From NCBI RefSeq assembly GCF_031157255.1, contig NZ_JAVIFX010000026.1, positions 1-64,000 of the forward strand: a DNA stretch of 64,000 nucleotides. Reading direction: 5' to 3'. Positions 42,983 through 51,793 of the stretch are shown one piece after another; position 1 is the stretch's first letter; every line of letters begins with the position of its first letter. Made by a program: the position numbers and the translations under genes. The DNA comes from Bradyrhizobium sp. LHD-71. GTDB lineage: Bacteria > Pseudomonadota > Alphaproteobacteria > Rhizobiales > Xanthobacteraceae. The notes under the pieces were generated by a model. The model was not told the DNA's origin. It saw nothing but the letters and a program-made list of their open reading frames with translations, and made no database searches.

Positions 42983-43221
42983 ATGGCGTCCCCTCGTTGA
43001 CAATGATGCGGACACAGTTGACCGGATGGTGTTCCCGTTCGTTTGCTATCGGCCCGTTCAAGAAGGCTTCCGACCGCGACGGCTATAGTAATATCCATTG
43101 CTTCGTGAAAGAGCGGTCAACCCCGCACTCGGTATCGAACCGTCAAGAAGCCAAGGGTGCGGCACATCGCCATTGCATCTGTCAAAGTATGTCTACCCTC
43201 CTGATAGTGGAGCTATAACCC

Positions 43222-43704
43222 ATGACTGATCGCTTTCCTCTCTCCATCAGCTATGCTCAGATTGCGGTGTTCGATCTGGATATGGAAACTCCATTTAACG
43301 ACTGGAACGATCGCCACTACACCCAGGGTTTCTCGTGGCGCGAGGGCAGCGTCTCGTTTGCCATTCCAGACGGCAATAGAGTTTTTGTCGAGGTACTGAC
43401 CGATGGAGAGCAAAGCCAGCTTGTGGGGGAGCCGACACGGTTTATTTTAGTACCGTTCGATGCCCCAAATGATGACGTCGCCATAGCGTCGATCTTGAAT
43501 GAACGTTCCACAACAATCGGTAGCGGGAAATACCAGTTGTCATTCGAGTTGCTGCCGGGGAATACGAGGGCTAATGAGCCTTATGAAAGGTTTGTCCGAC
43601 TTACTTTCAGCAGGAACGAAACGCCAATTTTCGAGATTATACGAGGCGATTCTGAGATGGTCATCGATCTGCCGCTTGATAAGAATGCCGTTGCAGTAAA
43701 ATGA
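43222..43704 (+). CDS. ComJ-like nuclease inhibitor (possible immunity protein)
   Basis: A 160-residue protein resembling ComJ, the protein inhibitor of the DNA-entry nuclease NucA in Bacillus. The signature start LSISYAQIAVFD, the acidic D-W-N-D segment (FNDWNDRHYTQGFSWREGSV), SFAIPDG and the strands LSFELLPGNTRANEPYERFV follow the family layout and length. GC content and codon use are visibly lower than in the neighbours, which suggests recent acquisition. No nuclease gene is adjacent, so it may act as an orphan immunity protein against a competitor's toxin. Confidence 0.7.
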   Translation: MTDRFPLSISYAQIAVFDLDMETPFNDWNDRHYTQGFSWREGSVSFAIPDGNRVFVEVLTDGEQSQLVGEPTRFILVPFDAPNDDVAIASILNERSTTIGSGKYQLSFELLPGNTRANEPYERFVRLTFSRNETPIFEIIRGDSEMVIDLPLDKNAVAVK

Positions 43705-43857
43705 TGATAATAGGCTTACTCCCCCTGAACTTCCGAAAGTAACTTTTCGAGAGCTTTATAGTTCGGCGGACTGTGGCCAAATGACGTACCAACATCATAG
43801 TGTAGCGGAACCAACCCTTCTTCCCCACCTATATGGAGACAGTCACAGACGAAGCTC

Positions 43858-44283
43858 TCAGGCTCCGAGGCGGATGCTGCGCCATGTCGCCATCACTGCG
43901 TCGATCGTCTCTGGCGCATTGAAATAAGCAGCCAACGTGAACTCGTTTATCCCCTGAGCGACGAAGCCATAGAATGCTGGTTGCCGACCGTCATCGCTCT
44001 CTTCTGCTAGCCGGTAGCCAAAACGAGTTAGCGCGCCGTCACGCTCGATACATTCATCTGTTGCCTCGCCCGATCGTGCCAACCGCCATCCGTCTACGGG
44101 ATCGGCGCGATCGTCCTTCCGTTTGCCGGCGTCAATCCAGAAGGTCAGCCCTTTGGGTGTGTGCCAGAACACCAAGGAACCGTCATCGATACGCCGCGCC
44201 ATCGGGAACGGGAGACGTATGACGTAACCGTCAAGGAGCGGTTGATCGGGATCAACCAAGGGCGGCGGCTTCAGCGGAGTCAT
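43858..44283 (-). CDS. Small DcrB/DUF1795-like protein
   Basis: About 141 residues from the ATG at 44283. It has LLDGYVIRLPFPMARRIDDG, SLVFWHTPKGLTFWIDAG and finishes with EFTLAAYFNAPETIDAVMAT followed by WRSIR, similar to the terminal helix (a...W..I..S.) of DUF1795/DcrB-type proteins linked to type VI effectors and other export systems. No signal peptide. Assignment is tentative. It stands alone between the ComJ-like gene and a truncated SUKH-like gene. Confidence 0.55.
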   Translation of the reverse strand: MTPLKPPPLVDPDQPLLDGYVIRLPFPMARRIDDGSLVFWHTPKGLTFWIDAGKRKDDRADPVDGWRLARSGEATDECIERDGALTRFGYRLAEESDDGRQPAFYGFVAQGINEFTLAAYFNAPETIDAVMATWRSIRLGA

Positions 44284-44429
44284 TGTTCCGCTATCCTGCC
44301 GCCGAAAAGCCTCTTTATGAAACCGGTCATCAGCATTCTCCATTTGTCGCGAAAATCCCCGCCACGTGCGACAAATATGCGACAAGGCATCAATACGTGC
44401 GCACACCGGTGATCTGCGGCCGGCATTCT

Positions 44430-44600
44430 TCACCTTGGGGGTGCGCTGGCGACAACCTCGGGGGGCAGTGGACGCCCCAAGGGTGCGGCGATTTCCTCGA
44501 TCCGATCTAGCGTGAGACCAGGCCGCAAGTACTTCGTAAAATGTGTGTCTCGCGCACCAAGAAGATCGAACAAGCGTCCAGCGGCGTTAGCGATGCTCAC
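44430..44600 (-). pseudogene. N-terminal fragment of a SUKH/SMI1-like gene
   Basis: From a GTG at 44600 behind TGGGGG, 56 codons read VSIANAAGRLFDLLGARDTH and LRPGLTLDRIEEIAAPLGRP, then LPPEV. The second part is the typical SUKH opening helix (LRPGLTxDEIExxxxxLGxxLPPEV). The frame ends right after it, so only the first quarter of the family is left. Confidence 0.55.
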
Positions 44601-45137
44601 TTGGCCCCCAGTGTAGTATGGCGGTCTGGACCGGAAACCCGACTTTGGGACGCTAGTTGATATGGTTCGAAGGCGCAAATCACCGAGTCTTCTGTCGCGA
44701 CCACTCCATTTGACAGATGGGCGGAGCACAGCGGCTTGGCCCAGAGGTCGATCGTCTCGACGATCCCAAGCCGGGCATCGCCTCTCCGAGTACAACGGCA
44801 AGGTGACCCTGAACGACGGCAGGCTTGAGCCGCTCGGCAAGCTCGCCGCCTTTCCGGACTGGCTCCGGCAGATCCGGCAGGCCCACGGCCTCGCCTTCGA
44901 TTTCGCCAAAGGCCGAATCTCCTGCGGCCAAAAAAGCGCTCGGCGGCGAAGACACTTGTGCATGGTTCGAGGGCGAAACCTAGGTCCTTTGAAAGGTGGT
45001 GATGGGGAAGGCGGACGGCGATGGCTGAGGCGTTCACCGGTCGAGACATTTCGTACACGGCTCGCATAGAATTCCCTAACTTTGGCCGGGGACATCGGGT
45101 GGCGGCCATCCTCTGATCAGGCTTGTGGAGCAAGATT
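44601..45137. other. Gene-remnant stretch without an intact gene
   Basis: About 540 bp with no convincing full gene. On the plus strand, about 44785-44930, a frame reads KVTLNDGRLEPLGKLAAFPD and LRQIRQAHGLAFDFAKGRI, which looks like natural protein text but has no start or end of its own. It is probably a decayed fragment. Confidence 0.4.
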
Positions 45138-46100
45138 TTGGCTTTGAAAGAACCCGTTACTTTCCGCGCAGGCTGCATCATCGAGCGCAACTATCTCTAT
45201 GTCGCCGCGAAGCCGAACAGCCTCGACAGCGAGGAAGAGTATAGCCGGATGTTTTTCTACGACGGACAGAACAGTTCTGCTCCATGGGTTCGCCACGACC
45301 TGCCAAACTGGACGGTAGTTTCGGTTTGCGTTTTCAAGGATATGCATGACGGAACACGCAAATATGCAGCTCTCTCGAAGCATGGTGAGATTGAATACAC
45401 ATGGCCGGGCGGCAGCGTAATCGAGACAATCGATGGGGCGGGACTGAAGGAAGCGCATGGGCCAGCATACGGCTACACCAGCTCTATCCGGGAAATCGAC
45501 GGCGTTCTCCACGCTTGCGGGACAGGAGGCCAAGTTTACAGGCGAGGGCAAGATGGTTGGAGCCATATTGCTGAAAGCCTGAAGTCTCCCGCGGGCCTCG
45601 GGTCGACGGAGGCTATTGGCCAGCACGATTTTTCCGACTTCGACGGTTTCGGACTAGGCGACATATACGTAGCTAGCGGTAACGGTGAAATACATCACTT
45701 CGATGGGAAGACGTGGCAGCGCTGCCAAACCGCCACGACGGAAATCTTGACTGCGATCCATTGCGCCGACGGAAACGATGTATGGGCATGCGGATTTAAT
45801 GGCGTCCTGCTGCGCGGCAATTCTCAGGATGGGTTCGCGGCCATCAGTTCCGGCAGTGACACGGCAATTTTCACCACGATCACCCGCTTCGAAAACAAGA
45901 CTTACATTGGATCGAGCGAAGGCCTCTTTGTGTATGACGACCAGAACGATTGTGTGAAGCGCGTTGCCGCCGACTTGGCCGAGACTTGCCTTGTTCTCGA
46001 TGTGAAAGACGGCGTGCTCTGGAGTTTCGGCTACGATGATATCGTTAGCTTCAACGGCAAGACTTGGGTGCGCCTGGAGCATCCAGACAACGTGCCCTGA
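45138..46100 (+). CDS. Beta-propeller-like repeat protein
   Basis: About 320 residues from a TTG at 45138, seven bases after GGAG; the TTG at 45123 is less likely. Repeated strand pairs of the form DIYVASGNGEIHHFDGKTW, DVWACGFNGVLLRGN, KTYIGSSEGLFVYDD and DIVSFNGKTWVRL show a propeller of probably six or seven blades with a G-x-x-G-x-I/V/L core. No signal peptide. Function unknown. A truncated relative lies at 40344. Such propeller proteins occur in immunity or Rhs-associated loci, but no toxin is seen here. Confidence 0.72.
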   Translation: MALKEPVTFRAGCIIERNYLYVAAKPNSLDSEEEYSRMFFYDGQNSSAPWVRHDLPNWTVVSVCVFKDMHDGTRKYAALSKHGEIEYTWPGGSVIETIDGAGLKEAHGPAYGYTSSIREIDGVLHACGTGGQVYRRGQDGWSHIAESLKSPAGLGSTEAIGQHDFSDFDGFGLGDIYVASGNGEIHHFDGKTWQRCQTATTEILTAIHCADGNDVWACGFNGVLLRGNSQDGFAAISSGSDTAIFTTITRFENKTYIGSSEGLFVYDDQNDCVKRVAADLAETCLVLDVKDGVLWSFGYDDIVSFNGKTWVRLEHPDNVP

Positions 46101-46405
46101 CGCTTCCCCTCCGCTCAGGCGTTGCCGATGTCAGCGAGCGGGGTATCCCTTGCACGCCGGTCCGCATGCCGTCGCCCAGGGCATTGATTGCGGACCTTCG
46201 GGCTCAGCAGCGCACACCATCCGCGCTTTGATCCTGCAAGCCAGTCTCGGTGCTTGAGGTCCCGATGGCAAATTCCGTTAACTCGGACGCTTGGCACAAT
46301 TCACACAGAAATTGCAATGACATAGGTGTTCGCAGTTTCATCCTGTCCGGCGCGCCCGAGGCGATTCGAACTCCGAGCAGGTTGTAAGAGTTAGAAGCGC
46401 CGTGT
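46101..46405. other. Intergenic region, no feature seen
   Basis: 305 bp between the propeller gene and the end of the truncated LysR gene. It may contain the lost C-terminal part of the LysR gene, but no recognisable regulator text was found. Confidence 0.35.
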
Positions 46406-47062
46406 TCAGACGGAAAAGAAACGCTTAGATGCTCTGGCCGCTCGGCTTGCTGTGTCGATGACCGGCGGCCGCTTGGTTTTTGCGGTGGGTTCAAGCTCCA
46501 CGTGGTCAAGCAGGCAGGACCGCAAGATTTCGATCTCCGGGCAATCCGCCGTGCCGGACGGGCAGATCAGGAAGCCGCTCTCGAGAGGCTCGCATCTGTA
46601 ACCGGGATAGCGCCGCAGCCTTTCGGCGATCACCACATCGACCTTGCCCTCGAGCAGTTCGTGCAGGCCCGCGGGCTGGCTGAGGCGAATGGCTATCTGA
46701 GGCTGGGCCCGGCGAAACTGGGCGAGGCGCGCCCGCAACCCATCAATGTCGAAACTGGCATGTACGCCAATATGCAGCAGGCTTGTGATGTCCTCAGGCC
46801 TGAGGTCGGCAGTGGCGTCGGCGAGGCAACGAAACGCCTCACGTACTCGAATTAGATAGGCCTCGCCGCGGGAAGTCAGGATGATTTGCCGCGTCAGCCG
46901 CTCGAACAGCTGCACGCCCAACCGCTCCTCGAGCAGGCGGACTTGCTGGCTGACGGCACCGGCAGTGACGTGCAGCTCGTGGGCGGCCTGCTTGAAGCTG
47001 AGATGGCGGCCGGCGGCCTCGAAGGCGCGCAGGGCATTGAGTGGCGGCAGCAGATACGTCAT
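46406..47062 (-). CDS. LysR family regulator, C-terminally truncated (GcvA-like)
   Basis: A 218-residue product. The N-terminus is an intact LysR winged helix: LPPLNALRAFEAAGRHLSFK, AAHELHVTAGAVSQQVRLLE and ERLGVQLFERLTR, followed by the start of the effector domain (LLHIGVHASFDIDGLRARLA). Normal LysR proteins have about 290-310 residues; here the effector domain ends early in an unrelated tail (TAKTKRPPVIDTASRAARAS). It lies divergent from the MFS gene with 140 bp between, the usual regulator-target layout, but the truncation may have removed inducer response or the whole activity. Confidence 0.75.
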   Translation of the reverse strand: MTYLLPPLNALRAFEAAGRHLSFKQAAHELHVTAGAVSQQVRLLEERLGVQLFERLTRQIILTSRGEAYLIRVREAFRCLADATADLRPEDITSLLHIGVHASFDIDGLRARLAQFRRAQPQIAIRLSQPAGLHELLEGKVDVVIAERLRRYPGYRCEPLESGFLICPSGTADCPEIEILRSCLLDHVELEPTAKTKRPPVIDTASRAARASKRFFSV

Positions 47063-47202
47063 GGCCGGCTCCGAGCTGGGCGGTAGGGCACGCAGGGTGC
47101 ATGAGTTTCGCTCGTTCTACAAAAGAGAAAATCTGCTTTGTCGCTGCTGAAGGCGGGCCGTATGGCTGACCGAGACAACGGACATCGAGGAAGTCTAGCA
47201 AA

Positions 47203-48432
47203 GTGCTGCCTGAACTGCGGTCGATCGAAACTTCGTATTCCTGGATTCGCCTCGCCGTCTCGATCACGCTCAGCACGCTGGGCTGCGTGGGCATGTGGTC
47301 TCTGGTCGTGGCGCTGCCGGCAGTGCAAGCCGATTTCAACGTGGCGCGAGCCGACGCGGCTCTGCCTTACACATTCACCATGATCGGTTTCATGATCGGC
47401 GGCATCTTTGTCGGCCGACTGGCCGATCGATTCGGCATCTTGCCACCACTCGCCGGGGGCACGATCTTAATGAGCCTCGGCTACGTCATCACTGCCACCG
47501 CGCCGAGCCTGCCCATCTTTGCAGTTGTCTCCGGCGTCACGATCGGCCTCGGTAGCGCAGCGAGCTTCGCGCCATTGGTAGCCGACGCTTCGTTGTGGTT
47601 CGACAGGCACCGCGGCCTCGCCATTTCGCTGGCGACTGCCGGCAGTTCTCTTGCCGGCGTGGTCTGGCCACCAATCATCCAGCATTTCATCGCCGAGGTC
47701 GGCTGGCGCCAGACCCATATCGGCATCGGTGTATTCTGCCTGGCAACGATGCTCCCGCTCTCGCTGCTTCTGCTTCGACGGCCGGTATTCCACAAGCCTG
47801 CGGCCGAAGTGGCGAGCACCGGCATGACGATTCAAGCCGTAGGCCTGACTCCTGGTGTCACCCAAGGCCTGCTGGCATTTGCGGGCCTGTGCTGCTGCGT
47901 CGCCATGTCGATGCCGCAGGCGCACCTCGTTGCCTACTGCGGCGATCTGGGATACGGCGCCGCGCGCGGTGCTGAGATGCTGGCGGTCATGCTTGGCTTC
48001 GGCGTGACGAGCCGTCTGATCTTCGGCTGGGTGCTGAACCTTATCGGCGGCCTGCCGACCTTGCTGCTGGGCTCGACCATGCAGGCCATTGCACTTGTGC
48101 TTTATCTACCGTTCGACGGGCTGGTTTCGCTCTACGTCATTTCCGCCTTTTTTGGCCTGGCGCAGGGTGGCATCGTGCCGAGTTATGCGGTGATTATCCG
48201 TGAGCTGTTTCCGGCGCAGGAAGCCGGTTTTCGCGTCAGCCTTGCCATCTCAGTCACGCTCGCTGGCATGGCGTTAGGGGGCTGGCTGGCTGGTGCGATC
48301 TACGACTGGACCGGTTCCTACTCAGCGGCGCTGGTCAATGGCATTGCCTGGAACGTCGTGAACATGGCGACCGTAGTCTGGCTGCTACGCCGCAAGCGTC
48401 AGCAGGCCGTCGGCGCCCTCGCTGCGGTCTAG
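47203..48432 (+). CDS. MFS transporter
   Basis: A 409-residue major facilitator protein with 12 hydrophobic segments and the A-type motif GRLADRFG after the second helix. A GTG start is used. The blocks VAVSITLSTLGCVGMWSLVV-like first helix, FAPLVADASLWFDRHRGLAI and FFGLAQGGIVPSYAVIIREL are typical of oxalate/cyanate or monocarboxylate-type MFS members, which often carry small anions; substrate unknown. It is divergent from the truncated LysR gene, its presumed former regulator. Confidence 0.9.
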   Translation: MLPELRSIETSYSWIRLAVSITLSTLGCVGMWSLVVALPAVQADFNVARADAALPYTFTMIGFMIGGIFVGRLADRFGILPPLAGGTILMSLGYVITATAPSLPIFAVVSGVTIGLGSAASFAPLVADASLWFDRHRGLAISLATAGSSLAGVVWPPIIQHFIAEVGWRQTHIGIGVFCLATMLPLSLLLLRRPVFHKPAAEVASTGMTIQAVGLTPGVTQGLLAFAGLCCCVAMSMPQAHLVAYCGDLGYGAARGAEMLAVMLGFGVTSRLIFGWVLNLIGGLPTLLLGSTMQAIALVLYLPFDGLVSLYVISAFFGLAQGGIVPSYAVIIRELFPAQEAGFRVSLAISVTLAGMALGGWLAGAIYDWTGSYSAALVNGIAWNVVNMATVVWLLRRKRQQAVGALAAV

Positions 48433-48501
48433 ACTTGCGATCCGGGGCCCTGCGTGAAACGAGCTCTAAAGCGTGATGGGTTGAAGTTGAATCGAGCGAT
48501 C

Positions 48502-48629
48502 CGTCATTGCGAGGAGCCGAAGGCGACGAAGCAATCCAGCCGCGCGCGAAGCGCGCCACTTCAAAGGCTCTTCTTTGAGGGCGCGCCTGCGGGCGCGCGC
48601 TGGATTGCTTCGCTTCGCTCGCAATGACG
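48502..48629. repeat. Palindromic repeat of the GTCATTGCGAGG...GCAATGAC type
   Basis: CGTCATTGCGAGGAGCCGAAG at the left and CGCTTCGCTCGCAATGACG at the right flank GCAATCCAGC/GCTGGATTGC and a central GCGCG-rich palindrome. It is the same family as 28340-28465. It follows the MFS gene and may act as terminator. Confidence 0.8.
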
Positions 48630-48722
48630 CTGAACGCATTTCATCTCGTAGTGATCTAGTCTTTCGGCCTCGCAGGAGGGGCCGGTGCCTCACGGGCCGA
48701 CGCATTACCGCATGCAGATGCT

Positions 48723-48794
48723 AGTGTCCCGAATCCGAAGTTCGCTATACTTTGCAGCGAGCTCAGAGCGAACTTCGGATTCGATCAGGACACT
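48723..48794. repeat. Inverted-repeat element with AGTGTCC termini
   Basis: The left arm AGTGTCCCGAATCCGAAGTT with CGCT pairs with the right arm AGCGAACTTCGGATTCG-ATCA-GGACACT; only one 4-bp bulge separates perfect complementarity. The 72-bp element looks like a small MITE-like or terminator hairpin between the convergent MFS and GST genes. Confidence 0.65.
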
Positions 48795-48824
48795 GGAAGA
48801 TGTCCAAGTCGCCTTCCATTCCTG

Positions 48825-49469
48825 CTATGCAGCCTCCTTGAAATCTCTAATCTGCGCATCGAACGCACGCTTGAAGGCCGGTCGCGCGGTGCAACGCTCG
48901 ACATAGGCTGCGAGGCGCTTGTCGCTCGTGACAATGTTCGTGTGTTTCAGGATGCGCAGCACCGTCGTCATCATTAGATCGCCACACGTGAAGCGGTCGC
49001 CATCGAGATAGGGCTTGTCGCCGAGCGACTTGGAGAGGGAGGACAGGCGCTTCTGCACGAACTCCACGGCTCCCGGCCGCCGCAGCTTCGCCCAGTCCTC
49101 GTTCGCGTAGAAAAGATCGATCAACGCGACGTTCATGGCGAAAGGCTCGATGGAATTGAGCGCCGAGATTAGCCATTGCGTCGCGCGGCAGCGCGCGCCC
49201 GCGTCTTTCGGCAGGAGCGCCTCGCTCCGTTCGCCGATATAGAGCACGATAGCGCCGGATTCGAAGAGGACGAGGCCATCTTCCTCGAGAATCGGCACCT
49301 GCCCGAAGGGCTGTAGTGCGCGATAGTCCGGCTTGTCCTGATCGCCCTGCTCAAGAAGGCGTGTTCCGTAGGGCAGGCCAGCCTCTTCCAGAGCCCAGCG
49401 CGCGCGCAGATCGCGCACCTGGCCCTGGGCGAAGTCCGGAACCCATTTGAAAGCGGAGATCGTGATCAT
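48825..49469 (-). CDS. Glutathione S-transferase family protein
   Basis: A 214-residue GST from the ATG at 49469 behind GAGGAG. The N-terminal thioredoxin-fold domain has WALEEAGLPYGTRLL, QPFGQVPILEEDGLVLFESG (cis-Pro and the Glu-Ser of the glutathione site) and AIVLYIGER. The C-terminal helical domain has DKPYLDGDRFTCGDLMMTTV and RPAFKRAFDAQ. The bacterial beta/theta-type layout suggests conjugation or thiol-transfer to an electrophile. It is a single gene convergent with the MFS gene. Confidence 0.92.
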   Translation of the reverse strand: MITISAFKWVPDFAQGQVRDLRARWALEEAGLPYGTRLLEQGDQDKPDYRALQPFGQVPILEEDGLVLFESGAIVLYIGERSEALLPKDAGARCRATQWLISALNSIEPFAMNVALIDLFYANEDWAKLRRPGAVEFVQKRLSSLSKSLGDKPYLDGDRFTCGDLMMTTVLRILKHTNIVTSDKRLAAYVERCTARPAFKRAFDAQIRDFKEAA

Positions 49470-49828
49470 GCAGCGTGCTCCTCTACGATTTTGAGCGGCA
49501 GGACGTCGATGGGGCGCCACAACCGCCACAACTACGAAGGTGCCCGATCGTTCAAAGTTGAATGACGAGATCGCAGTTTGGGCGGCTACGGGCCATTCCA
49601 GCCAACTGTGCCGGGCTCGCGCCCAGCGTAGCTGAAACCGATAGCTACGTCTCCGCCGGTGTGCGTAGACGGGTGAAGGTCGTTCGACTCCCACTCACAC
49701 AAGGCCCACAGCCTACAACTGTCAGTGAGCGTAACCTTTGCTGTTCCGTGCTCGGCGAAATGCAAGGTCGATAGCTGGTCGAAAGCGGAAGTCGCTACGC
49801 TGCGTCCGCTTGTTCCGACAAGAACTTT
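49470..49828. repeat. Non-coding stretch containing dispersed repeat copy D (49619-49659)
   Basis: CGCGCCCAGCGTAGCTGAAAC and the following CGATAGCTACGTCTCCGCCGG at 49619-49659 resemble the copies at 38248, 50830 and 51732. No gene is seen in the rest of the 359 bp. Confidence 0.45.
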
Positions 49829-50638
49829 GTGCTCCCCTGGGGCATGCCCCTTTGCCTGGACGCCTCGCCGTTTGCCGGCACGGCACAGTACTATGATCGT
49901 TTCCGTGCGCCGTACGCGCAGGCGGCAATCGATTTCATAATCGAAACCTACGATCTCAGTGAGGGCGTGCGTGCTCTGGATTTGGGATGCGGGCCGGGCA
50001 CGATCACCATCCCGCTTTCCTGCGCTGTCGCAGAGGTCATTGCCGTCGATCCAGATGCAGACATGATCGCGGAAGGTCGACGCTTGGCCGCATCCAGGGG
50101 TCAACAGAACATTCGGTGGCTGCAGTCCAGGGCCGAGGACATTTCGCCCGAAGCAGGGCCTTTTCGAGTCGCCACAATCGGACAAGCTTTTCACTGGATG
50201 GATCGTGACGAGGTGCTCCGAAAGCTCGCAATCCTCACGGCGGACGGCGGAGGACTGGCGCTGGTGAACCCCGGCAGGCGGCGTCCACAAGAGAGCTGGG
50301 AGCCCGTGGCCAGCGAGATCGTCGCCGAGTTCCTTGGTCCGCGAACTCGGCATCCGAAATCCAATCCGCAAGAACCTGAACACGAACCAGCGCTGCGCCG
50401 GTCAGAATACTTCTCGCAATTCACAGCTCGTGAGTTTCCGAGCACGATTGCGCGGGACGTGAGTTCGATCATCGGATGTATCTACTCGACTTCAAACTCC
50501 ACCAGATCATTATTCGGCGACGACACTAAGGCGTTCGAGGCGGAGCTATCCCGGGCGCTGCTCAGCCTCAATCCGGCCGGTGTTTTCAACGAACACGTCG
50601 AGACCGAAGTCGTCGTCGCGCCGAAGAGAACTCGGTAA
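49829..50638 (+). CDS. Class I SAM-dependent methyltransferase
   Basis: About 268 residues; the start is a GTG at 49829 or the ATG at 49844, neither with a strong ribosome-binding site. An AQYYDRFRAPYAQAAIDFII opening precedes motif I, ALDLGCGPGTITIPL, then motif II VIAVDPDADMI, motif III RAEDISPEAGPF and the FHWMDRDEVLRKLA block typical of UbiE/menaquinone-type or Trm9-like methyltransferases. It methylates an unknown small molecule. It is isolated, flanked by two gene-poor stretches holding dispersed repeats. Confidence 0.88.
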   Translation: MLPWGMPLCLDASPFAGTAQYYDRFRAPYAQAAIDFIIETYDLSEGVRALDLGCGPGTITIPLSCAVAEVIAVDPDADMIAEGRRLAASRGQQNIRWLQSRAEDISPEAGPFRVATIGQAFHWMDRDEVLRKLAILTADGGGLALVNPGRRRPQESWEPVASEIVAEFLGPRTRHPKSNPQEPEHEPALRRSEYFSQFTAREFPSTIARDVSSIIGCIYSTSNSTRSLFGDDTKAFEAELSRALLSLNPAGVFNEHVETEVVVAPKRTR

Positions 50639-51092
50639 GGCCGATTCCAGCCGCACAGCAGCGGGTCCCGCTTTCGGAGAAGTCTCGAGGGCCGGGGAGT
50701 GCGGCTGTGACGGCGTTGTCTGCCGAAAGAAATGAGCTGACGAGGCCGCCGAACACCGCCCACGCTACGATAACGAATTTCGTTCAATGTGGTCTGGTGA
50801 AGCGCATTGAAGGAATCGTGGAGGAGGCGGCGCGCCAGCATGGAAGAAAATGAGAACTACGTTTCCTCCGAAACACCATGATATCGCCGTCTCCGGCTCG
50901 TGAATGCCACCGATTACAACCCAAGTTCGCCAAAGTTACTACGACCGCAGCATGGCGACGGGGCTGGTCGTTTCGGGCACTGCTTTGATTAAAGTCGAAA
51001 TATATCTCTCAGCCATGCTCCACCTATTATTTATTGATTCCCAGACAAGCTTCTGACCTTGCCAGCAGACAGATCAGAAGGAAGTAAAGTCC
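50639..51092. repeat. Non-coding stretch containing dispersed repeat copy B (50830-50895)
   Basis: CGCGCCAGCATGGAAGAAAAT and the following GAGAACTACGTTTCCTCCG at 50830-50876 resemble the copies at 38248, 49619 and 51732, and ATGATATCGC follows as in copy A. No gene was recognised in the remaining sequence. Confidence 0.45.
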
Positions 51093-51536
51093 ATGAAATA
51101 CGCATATCCGATCGTTGTCGTAGCTGCGTGCCTTGCTTCTCTTGGCATCGCTGTCGCGCAAGACTTGCCGCAGGCTGTCACCGATCTCCGCCTGACTGAC
51201 ATCCAAATTCGCGAGAAGCCACGCGCGGAATATGGCCGCAACGTGCATGGCACGTTACCGGGCGGCTCCCGTGTCGAGATCGATCTTGATCGGAATGGTG
51301 TCATCAAAGAAATCGAATCTCGCGGGGACAGACTCTTTCCCGTCGCCACCATCAAAAGCCTTATCCCGGCCCCGGTCACCAAGAATGCATCATGGCCTGC
51401 TGATGCCCGGTTGGAAAAGATCGAGTTCGAGAGCGCGGGTCGAATCGAGATCGAAGGCCGTCTTTCCGACGGGCGTAAGTTTGATGCCGAGTTCGCCGCC
51501 GATGGCCTCATGATTGACTTCGACACGGACAGCTGA
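51093..51536 (+). CDS. Exported PepSY-like hypothetical protein
   Basis: A 147-residue protein with a signal peptide (MKYAYPIVVVAACLASLGIA, then VAQDL). The mature part is a strand-rich region with DLRLTDIQIREKPRAEYG, SRVEIDLDRNGVIKEIESRG and IEIEGRLSDGRKFDAEFA, which resembles the paired beta-alpha-beta units of PepSY domains. GAAGGAAG lies upstream of the ATG. A periplasmic binding or inhibitor role is possible; the function is not known. No operon partner. Confidence 0.72.
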   Translation: MKYAYPIVVVAACLASLGIAVAQDLPQAVTDLRLTDIQIREKPRAEYGRNVHGTLPGGSRVEIDLDRNGVIKEIESRGDRLFPVATIKSLIPAPVTKNASWPADARLEKIEFESAGRIEIEGRLSDGRKFDAEFAADGLMIDFDTDS

Positions 51537-51639
51537 AGTCGGAGTTCGTTGGAACGCGGCGATCTCCGTGTGTGGGTAACCACCTCCGGCGCGGTTACCG
51601 TAAGCGCATGGCCCGTGCAGCCCAAATGCTCACTGGGAA

Positions 51640-51793
51640 TCAGGATGTGCTCTAGATTCTTGTTTGCGGCATGTCCTGACCGGAAAACCGGTACGCACTT
51701 CCGGGACAGGCGGCTTACGACAGCGAGCTGGTGCGCCAGCGCAGATGAAACTGATAACTAAGTTTCCGCTTTCGCACTCTGATGTTCTCGCCG
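51640..51793. repeat. Repeat-derived stretch including dispersed repeat copy C
   Basis: CTCTAGATTCTTGTTTG and the following CCGGAAAACCGGTACGCAC belong to a repeat common in Bradyrhizobium-type spacers. At 51732-51793, TGCGCCAGCGCAGATGAAACT then GATAACTAAGTTTCCGCT matches copies A, B and D. The rest of 51537-52020 holds no recognisable gene. Confidence 0.5.

Noticed and set aside
44662-45069. Plus-strand frame in 44662-45069 as an intact gene
   Set aside because: Only a middle section looks like protein text; the ends are Arg-rich antisense-like sequence and no ribosome-binding site precedes it, so it was described as a remnant.
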